64,000 nucleotides of DNA from the NCBI GenBank assembly GCA_052103595.1, contig JBQEKC010000001.1, positions 62,001 to 126,000 of the forward strand, read 5' to 3'. Below are positions 59,555 through 64,000 of the stretch, one piece after another (position 1 is the stretch's first letter; each line of letters starts with the position of its first letter). The notes under the pieces were generated by a model. It did not search any database. It saw nothing but the letters and a program-made list of their open reading frames with translations, and had not been told where the DNA came from. The stretch is from CAMEGH01 sp052103595 (GTDB lineage Bacteria; Patescibacteriota; Saccharimonadia; Saccharimonadales; Saccharimonadaceae). The position numbers and the translations under genes are program-made.

Positions 59555-59673
59555 GAGTAAACGAATGTTTACTCGGTGGTCATTGTATGAATGACCGTTG
59601 CATCATTTCTGTCAAAGTGCGACGGAGCGATGCAACAACTAGCTACTACCTGTTTCAGAGGTACTAGGCAGGT
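59555..59673 (-). promoter_or_regulatory. Structured 5' leader with consecutive hairpins
   Basis: Three abutting stems: GAGTAAAC/GTTTACTC (59555-59574, 8 pairs), GGTCATT/AATGACC (59578-59596, 7 pairs) and GTTGCATC/GATGCAAC (59597-59636, 8 pairs with a long loop). A weaker ACCTG/CAGGT (59648-59673) comes first in the transcript. All stems are exact complements. No riboswitch class I know matches. No T-run, so translation control or RNA stability is more likely than termination. Confidence 0.65.
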
Positions 59674-59697
59674 GTTGCACGCTCAACGTCTCATATT

Positions 59698-59726
59698 ATT
59701 GTAACAGATTACTGCCGAGCGGTCAA
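59698..59726 (-). promoter_or_regulatory. Promoter of the 53-residue protein gene
   Basis: TTGACC (59726-59721), 17-base spacer, TACAAT (59703-59698). Confidence 0.7.
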
Positions 59727-59741
59727 TTTTATCAGATAAGC

Positions 59742-59770
59742 AAAAACACGCATCGAACTGCGTGTTTTTT
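59742..59770 (-). terminator. Intrinsic terminator of the sigma-like gene
   Basis: AAAAACACGCA / TGCGTGTTTTTT with a six-base loop, 19 bases past the stop of the gene at 59789. The pattern is symmetrical enough to work in both directions. Confidence 0.85.
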
Positions 59771-59788
59771 GAAGAAGAATCCCCTGTT

Positions 59789-60835
59789 CTATTCTGCCAG
59801 TGCGTAGGTTGCTTTGGCAACACGTTTGAATTGCGGTTTGCTTTGCAAGTTCAACAGAATAGTTGTTTCTTTCACCTGGCGGCTTTCAAGTACGCGGCGA
59901 ACGATTTCATCACGGTGCAGTGGTTCGCTGGCTTTTTGCAGTACGTCGGTAATGGTATCTGCCACGGTTCCCTTGCTATAGCCCCATGAATCAAGTGCGT
60001 AAATACCACGACCGATTAATACAAAGCGCTTGTCTTTGATAAGTTCGTTGTGAATTGCTTGTTTCGTCACATCTTTACGGCTGAAGTCACTATCTTTAAT
60101 CGCGTCGGCAATTTCGCTAAAGTGCAGTGGCTTACCTGCTTCAGTCAGTACCACAAAAATTTTGTCACGGATGTTTTTTGGATTTACTGTTGGCCATTTT
60201 GCCAAGCCCCAGACGTCTTTTAGGCTGGCAAGGTGCTTTGAAACGCTGGCAAGTGCGCGCACGTGATTTGGGTGTTCGTAGTGAAGTTTTTCGTGAAGGG
60301 CTTCAATTGTGATTGGTTCTTTCCCCTTTTTAATCACTTTAACGATCTCATCTACTTCTTTACGGATCTTTTTCTCGTCACCGTATTCGGCAATGCCAAC
60401 GGCATGGTGGTAGTTGTCAGTTTCGTTTACAACAGTAAGATGTGGTGCAAGTTCTGCGAGGAATGCGATGTGCGCACGTTCACGAGCATCACTTTTTTTA
60501 CCAAGTAGTTGATCAGTTAAGTCTTGTACGCGGGCCACGCGGCCAAGGTCGCTTAAGACACGGACGATGACTTTTTCGGTTGCGCTCACATCTTTCAAAT
60601 CGCCACGTTCTGCTGCCATTTTGATGCGAATAAGGATGGCTTTTTCAAGCTGGCGAACACGTTCACGAGTAATGCCAAGGAGTTCACCAATCTGTTCGAG
60701 CGTCTCTTTGCGTTCATACAGGCCAAAGCGGCGAGTGATAATCTCACGTTCGCGCTCTGGTTCAATAGAATCAATAATTGCTCGCACGGCCGCTTTGATG
60801 TCGATAATTTGTTCCTGTTGTAGAGCCTCGCTCAT
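59789..60835 (-). CDS. Sigma-70 region 4 fused to tandem winged-helix (HARE-like) domains
   Basis: 348 residues. Residues 26-71 match sigma-70 region 4 (REREIITRRFGL, TLEQIGELLGITRERVRQLE), which reads -35 elements in full sigma factors. No region 2 or 3 is present, so it cannot melt a promoter alone. The rest looks like three or four winged-helix units; that at 221-282 (KPLHFSEIADAIKD, IGRGIYAL) resembles the HARE-HTH found in the RNA polymerase delta subunit, and 290-346 repeats the pattern. It may be an RNA polymerase accessory factor. Its promoter is a perfect TTGACA-N17-TATAAT. Single gene with its own terminator. Confidence 0.75.
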   Translation of the reverse strand: MSEALQQEQIIDIKAAVRAIIDSIEPEREREIITRRFGLYERKETLEQIGELLGITRERVRQLEKAILIRIKMAAERGDLKDVSATEKVIVRVLSDLGRVARVQDLTDQLLGKKSDARERAHIAFLAELAPHLTVVNETDNYHHAVGIAEYGDEKKIRKEVDEIVKVIKKGKEPITIEALHEKLHYEHPNHVRALASVSKHLASLKDVWGLAKWPTVNPKNIRDKIFVVLTEAGKPLHFSEIADAIKDSDFSRKDVTKQAIHNELIKDKRFVLIGRGIYALDSWGYSKGTVADTITDVLQKASEPLHRDEIVRRVLESRQVKETTILLNLQSKPQFKRVAKATYALAE

Positions 60836-60907
60836 CGTTGTTGTAATCCTCTCTGCCTCACCTCAGAATGTCTTAATATTTGATATATATTTCGTAGTCT
60901 GTCAAAC

Positions 60908-60936
60908 ATTATAAAACAATAATTATTTAATGTCAA
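60908..60936 (-). promoter_or_regulatory. Perfect consensus promoter of the sigma-like gene
   Basis: TTGACA (60936-60931), 17-base spacer, TATAAT (60913-60908). A second TTGACA follows at once (60906-60901), overlapping the likely start of transcription, where it could be a binding site for a region-4 protein. Leader about 65 bases. Confidence 0.8.
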
Positions 60937-61082
60937 ACATATCTTCTAATTTACTTTATTGTAGCATAAATTTTACGATAATAGTAGATAATTTTTTAAG
61001 ACTTTTTATTGTTGAAATATGTGCGCTTATGTATATACAGCGTGTCAACAATGTGATATCCCATAGGGATTGAGTTTATGCT

Positions 61083-61874
61083 TTAACAGGTGCCTTGCGT
61101 TGGCTTGCCGGTTTCTCGAAGGTGCCAGGGCTGGGCGGGAATGGCAAGATGTGTGGCTTCAATGCAGAATGCGATATCACTTGCGCCAGATGATGGTGCT
61201 GGTAGTGACTCGCGCAGCACGCCGCCGTTTGTGCTGTTTGCCCAACTGTCCCAAAAACTTGTCACAGGGAACCTGCCCCCACTTTCAATAAATCGCTCAG
61301 AAAGCTCGGTCGCGAAGGTTAAAAAAGCTTGCTTTTTATCAGGGCGCCAGCTGTCGTGCGCGACGTGGGTGTTGTACCAGCTTGAAACGGATGTGGTAGA
61401 AACCGGTGTTTGAAAGTCGTGCGCACTCCAGCCGTTAATCTGCATAGTGTTGTGATTGTAGACATTGCAACCGGTAATGTACTGTTCGTTTTGGCCACCG
61501 TTATTGATACTGCGACCAAGCCCTTCATTGATTAAGCTTTGACAAACCGATTGAAACAATACACCGTTCTGCACTGCCGAAAGCCCGCTATAGCCGCCTG
61601 GTGTTGAGACGAGCGTTAATGTAACGCCTGGTGAAGGTCGCACTTCTGCTGGTAAAACACCTGGGTAAACTCCAGTTTTAGAATGCTCCATTTTCATAAG
61701 TTTGGCGGTTGAGGCAAGGTCGCTTTGTAGTGAAGCCACGCGAGCACGTCCCTGCACTGCTCCAAATGCCACGAGCGAAATGGCGGCAAGAATCGCAATC
61801 ACGACAATCACAATAAGCAGTTCTACAATTGTAAAGCCACTGGTTTGTGTGCGTGCCCACCGCGAGATATTCAT
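61083..61874 (-). CDS. Type IV prepilin-like protein
   Basis: 263 residues. The N-terminus has the class III signal: a 13-residue basic leader ending in Gly13, then FTIVELLIVIVVIAILAAI with Glu at mature position 5; prepilin peptidase would cut at G13-F14. The rest is an exported globular domain of about 210 residues with four Cys, rich in Ser/Asn, larger than a typical major pilin, so it may be a tip or minor pilin. In Saccharibacteria type IV pili serve motility and host contact. No other pilus gene is in the window. TATAGT (61888-61883) ends 8 bases before the ATG. Confidence 0.88.
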   Translation of the reverse strand: MNISRWARTQTSGFTIVELLIVIVVIAILAAISLVAFGAVQGRARVASLQSDLASTAKLMKMEHSKTGVYPGVLPAEVRPSPGVTLTLVSTPGGYSGLSAVQNGVLFQSVCQSLINEGLGRSINNGGQNEQYITGCNVYNHNTMQINGWSAHDFQTPVSTTSVSSWYNTHVAHDSWRPDKKQAFLTFATELSERFIESGGRFPVTSFWDSWANSTNGGVLRESLPAPSSGASDIAFCIEATHLAIPAQPWHLRETGKPTQGTC

Positions 61875-61931
61875 GTGCTTTTACTATACGCCTTCGGGTG
61901 CAAAATAAAAAGGACTGCGCCAAATGAAAAA

Positions 61932-61954
61932 GGGATAATCACGTAGATTATCCC
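61932..61954 (-). terminator. Intrinsic terminator of the lipoprotein gene
   Basis: GGGATAATC / GATTATCCC with a five-base loop, then TTTTT on the minus strand. Confidence 0.85.
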
Positions 61955-61977
61955 AGTATCACCTTACTTTCTTCTGG

Positions 61978-62994
61978 TTAGTCGATTGGCGGGGTCGGCT
62001 CTCCCGGCATTGCCGGAGGGGGTACGCCTCCCCAGCTGAGCTCGGGAAGCTCCTGCTCAATCCCACACGGGAGATCGGTTTTTGCAGCGTATTTTGCAGC
62101 GTATCCAGCGTTACGGTCGGCAAGGATATTGCCATCGTAAGGGCCGGTACTCGACGATACATCAAGCTTTATGTCACCGAGGCGGCCGTTAAGCAATGTT
62201 TCGATTTGTGTAGCAATCTCCTCAAGATTGGTGCTCTTGGGGTTGTATTGCTTGCAGGCGAACTTGTATGTGTAGGTGGCCTCCGGGTTGAAATCGGGAG
62301 TGCCGCGCATATAATCCTCGGCAGAAAAACCGTCGGAAAACGCTCGCTGAATCGGCTGCCATTCTTCCTGCACTTCGTCCGTGGACTGCGCGAGGGTGTC
62401 CGATTCAACGTGTTCAAACAAAACGGTGTCGAGTGCGGCGCCTTCGTCGATAGCATTAGTAACGACGATGTCGAAAATACTATCAAGTGAAGGTGTTACT
62501 ACCTCGCTCGGTGTTTCGATGCCATCTGACGGGATAGGCTCGGTTCATGGCGTATCTTCCACGATGGCGTTATATGCCTTGAGAAGTGCTACCATGTCGT
62601 CTTCGTGGGATGTGTAGTCGGCCGAAATGAGCAGCCGTGTTGCATCCTTGAAGACTCCGTCGTCCGTGTGCAGTTCTGCATCGACGAGTGGTGTCCGTGT
62701 GTAGACGAACGTCTCATTGTTTATGCCAAGATGGGCGCAGGTTTCGTAGTCCTCTTCCGACCATCCTTCCGAAAACAGCTCGGTTTCGCCGTCACGAAAG
62801 CTCACAAGCTTGGTGGCGAGCGGTTCGCGCTTGTCGTCCTGGAAGTAGATGGCGTAGCTGGAAGCCACGCACATTTCTTCTTCGCTGGCGTGGTAATTCG
62901 ACGACTCATCACTACACGATACTAAAGCAAGCGCCAAAATGCTCGTCAAAAATACCGCGATTATCTGGGTGAAGCGTGCACGGGTGGTAGACAT
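61978..62994 (-). pseudogene. Two-domain lipoprotein interrupted by an in-frame TGA
   Basis: ATG 62994 opens a lipoprotein frame: signal peptide with lipobox LALVSC (Cys27), 149 codons, then TGA at 62547-62545. The same frame continues without another stop for 188 codons to TAA at 61978. The two halves are related: FSEGWSEEDY...INNETFVY in the first and FSDGFSAEDY...FNPEATYTY in the second, so the TGA falls in a Thr/Pro/Ser-rich linker between duplicated domains. The second half has no ATG or ribosome site near its start. Either a recent nonsense mutation or stop-codon readthrough. TGA is a normal stop elsewhere in the window. Strong GAGGAG site and TTGACT promoter. Confidence 0.7.
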
Positions 62995-63097
62995 TAAAGT
63001 CTCCTCTCGGGTCAGGCCTTCTAAACAAAAGAAAGCAAATTGTGAAGGTGCAGGTAGCTGGAGCCGGATGGCTCTATACAGTATACTTATAATATAA

Positions 63098-63126
63098 ATA
63101 ATAGCATAAGTTTGTTAAAAAGTCAA
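63098..63126 (-). promoter_or_regulatory. Promoter of the lipoprotein gene
   Basis: TTGACT (63126-63121), 17-base spacer ending TATGC, TATTAT (63103-63098); leader of about 95 bases with a GGAGCC/GGCTCT-like small stem. Confidence 0.7.
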
Positions 63127-63161
63127 TCACACTTCCCTGTTGCGAACAAAAAAATAGTGTG

Positions 63162-63215
63162 TCACATGAAAAAAGGGATAGCATCTTCGGCTATCCCTGT
63201 GGCAATCATCTTCAT
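63162..63215 (-). CDS. 17-codon frame merged with a terminator; small RNA or gene remnant
   Basis: ATG 63215 to TGA 63162 with GAGAGGC upstream. Its last part is the terminator hairpin itself (63175-63197 followed by T6), so ribosomes would meet the terminator. The transcript from the promoter at 63342-63314 would be about 135 bases. This looks like a leader plus start joined to a terminator by deletion, or a short regulatory RNA. Confidence 0.35.
   Translation of the reverse strand: MKMIATGIAEDAIPFFM
63175..63197 (-). terminator. Intrinsic terminator of a short minus-strand transcript
   Basis: GGGATAGC / GCTATCCC, seven-base loop, then TTTTTT on the minus strand. Confidence 0.85.
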
Positions 63216-63313
63216 GGTAAAGCCTCTCGGTATGTAGTGTAAAAAATAGAGTTGATTGTCGAGGTGTAGACGCACAGCGGAATTTCGCGACTCAACACAA
63301 TGGTCTATAATTT

Positions 63314-63342
63314 ATAATACAATAAAGTTATGTAAAAGTCAA
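63314..63342 (-). promoter_or_regulatory. Promoter of the short transcript at 63.17-63.31 kb
   Basis: TTGACT (63342-63337), 17-base spacer, TATTAT (63319-63314). No gene of usual size follows before the terminator at 63197. Confidence 0.65.
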
Positions 63343-63383
63343 TTTAGTGGTGAAAATTTTGAGCGCAATTGTGGCGCATATAA

Positions 63384-63411
63384 AAAACTCCCCTACTTTC
63401 AGGGGAGTTTT
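63384..63411 (-). terminator. Intrinsic terminator of topA
   Basis: AAAACTCCCCT / AGGGGAGTTTT, six-base loop, T-run on the minus strand, 6 bases past the topA stop. Confidence 0.88.
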
Positions 63412-63416
63412 GCGCG

Positions 63417-64000
63417 TTAACTTTTCTTCTTTGCTGCCGGCTTTTTGGCGGTTGTTTTCTTCGCGGCGGTTTTTCGCACTGGCCCACGACGGCGAGCGGC
63501 TGGCGCTTTTTCGATCATCTCTTTGGCTTGTTCGTGCGTGATGGTCTTTGGATCGGTGTCTTTTGGAATCTTGGCGTTGATTTTGCCGTTCGTGACGTAC
63601 GGGCCGTAGCGGCCGTTTAATACCTTGATACCATCGCCAAAGTCGGCAATGTTTTTCTCGGCTTCAGCCTTGAGTTTGGCGTCATATAGTTCAAGCGCTT
63701 TTTCGAGCGTAATCGTGTGCGGGTCTTCTGGCTTGATGCTCACAAACAGCTTCCCTACCTGAATGTACGGACCAAAGCGGCCAATGTTGGCTTTGATATC
63801 TTCGCCATCTTTGGTTTGGCCAACGGTGCGTGGCAGCTGGAACATCACCAGCGCTTGTTCGAGCGTGACGGTTTCGATTTTGGCGCCAGCTGGGAGTGGC
63901 GCAAATTTTGGCTTTTCACTTTTATCTTCGGTTGAACCGAGTTGCAGCATTGGGCCAAAGCGACCAAAACGCGCGATAATCGGCTTCTTGGTTTTTGGAT
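63417..64000 (-). CDS. topA: DNA topoisomerase I, C-terminal part
   Basis: The gene runs off the right edge; 194 codons of the 3' end are visible. They contain three repeats of the bacterial topoisomerase C-terminal type, each with a GRFGPYI-like core (ARFGRFGPMLQLG, ANIGRFGPYIQVG, LNGRYGPYVTNG) and KTITxEQAxEMI-like helix. These repeats bind single-stranded DNA during relaxation of negative supercoils. They lack the zinc-binding cysteines of E. coli TopA, as in actinobacterial and CPR enzymes. The end is a Lys/Ala-rich tail (KKTAAKKTTAKKPAAKKK), which in mycobacterial TopA aids strand passage. The catalytic part is outside the window. Confidence 0.93.
   Translation of the reverse strand, partial: PKTKKPIIARFGRFGPMLQLGSTEDKSEKPKFAPLPAGAKIETVTLEQALVMFQLPRTVGQTKDGEDIKANIGRFGPYIQVGKLFVSIKPEDPHTITLEKALELYDAKLKAEAEKNIADFGDGIKVLNGRYGPYVTNGKINAKIPKDTDPKTITHEQAKEMIEKAPAARRRGPVRKTAAKKTTAKKPAAKKKS

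Noticed and set aside
62185..62994. Genome-wide UGA-to-Gly recoding as the cause of the in-frame TGA
   Set aside because: ftsE, the kinase at 29249, the receiver at 29917, rnhA and others end in TGA that overlaps the next start, and RF2 is present, so UGA is a real stop here.
1..64000. tRNA genes, rRNA genes, CRISPR arrays and insertion sequences
   Set aside because: All intergenic gaps were read for tRNA arms, spaced repeats, transposase motifs and terminal repeats; none was found.

Overview
The window looks like a chromosome segment of a Candidate Phyla Radiation (Patescibacteria) bacterium, most likely Candidatus Saccharibacteria. Reasons: small compact genes, a complete-looking late peptidoglycan and division set, divergent or trimmed housekeeping enzymes (ProRS without the editing insertion), a type IV prepilin, a VirD4/HerA-type ATPase, and many proteins I cannot assign. 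This is inference from protein character, not a database match. The genetic code is standard: many genes end in TGA, and an RF2 gene (prfB) is present.

Layout. 1-9.5 kb: end of a CPBP protease, proS, greA, lysS-SpoU methyltransferase, two small unknown genes, uppP, an OmpA-like protein, serS, hpf. 9.6-24 kb: secA, an M16 peptidase, murD, a membrane protein overlapping an M48 protease, prfB, ftsE-ftsX, two tandem coiled-coil CHAP hydrolases, an S41 protease and a receiver protein. 24-35 kb: rpmA, a TRM11-like methyltransferase, a flippase-like protein, xseA-xseB-methyltransferase, a small kinase/receiver pair joined to recO, glycyl-tRNA synthetase, a transglutaminase-like protein and a divergent Rel/SpoT homologue. 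35-40 kb: rnhA, two unknown genes, then a DUF4868 (KwaB-like) gene abutting a PIF1-like helicase gene. 40-42.6 kb: a GH1 glycosidase and yvcK. 43-51.5 kb: the division/cell-wall cluster mraZ, rsmH, ftsL-like, ftsI-type PBP, mraY, ftsW, murG, ftsQ. 51.5-52.4 kb is AT-rich and almost empty. From there to the end every gene is on the minus strand: MMPL transporter, LiaF/toast-rack protein, small basic protein, VirD4/HerA ATPase, a 53-residue protein behind a highly structured leader, a sigma-region-4/winged-helix fusion, a prepilin, a two-domain lipoprotein interrupted by an in-frame TGA, and the end of topA.

Two styles of gene expression stand out. Most housekeeping genes have an extended -10 box (TGN-TATAMT) only 6-10 bases before the start codon, which predicts leaderless mRNAs. 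A second group, mostly small or accessory genes, has a full TTGACN-N17-TANNNT promoter; most of these also have a longer leader and a strong Shine-Dalgarno sequence.

Points most worth following: the in-frame TGA between duplicated lipoprotein domains, the DUF4868-helicase pair as a possible uncharacterised defence or nucleic-acid module, the sigma-region-4 fusion, the divergent Rel, and the structured leader at 59.5-59.7 kb.
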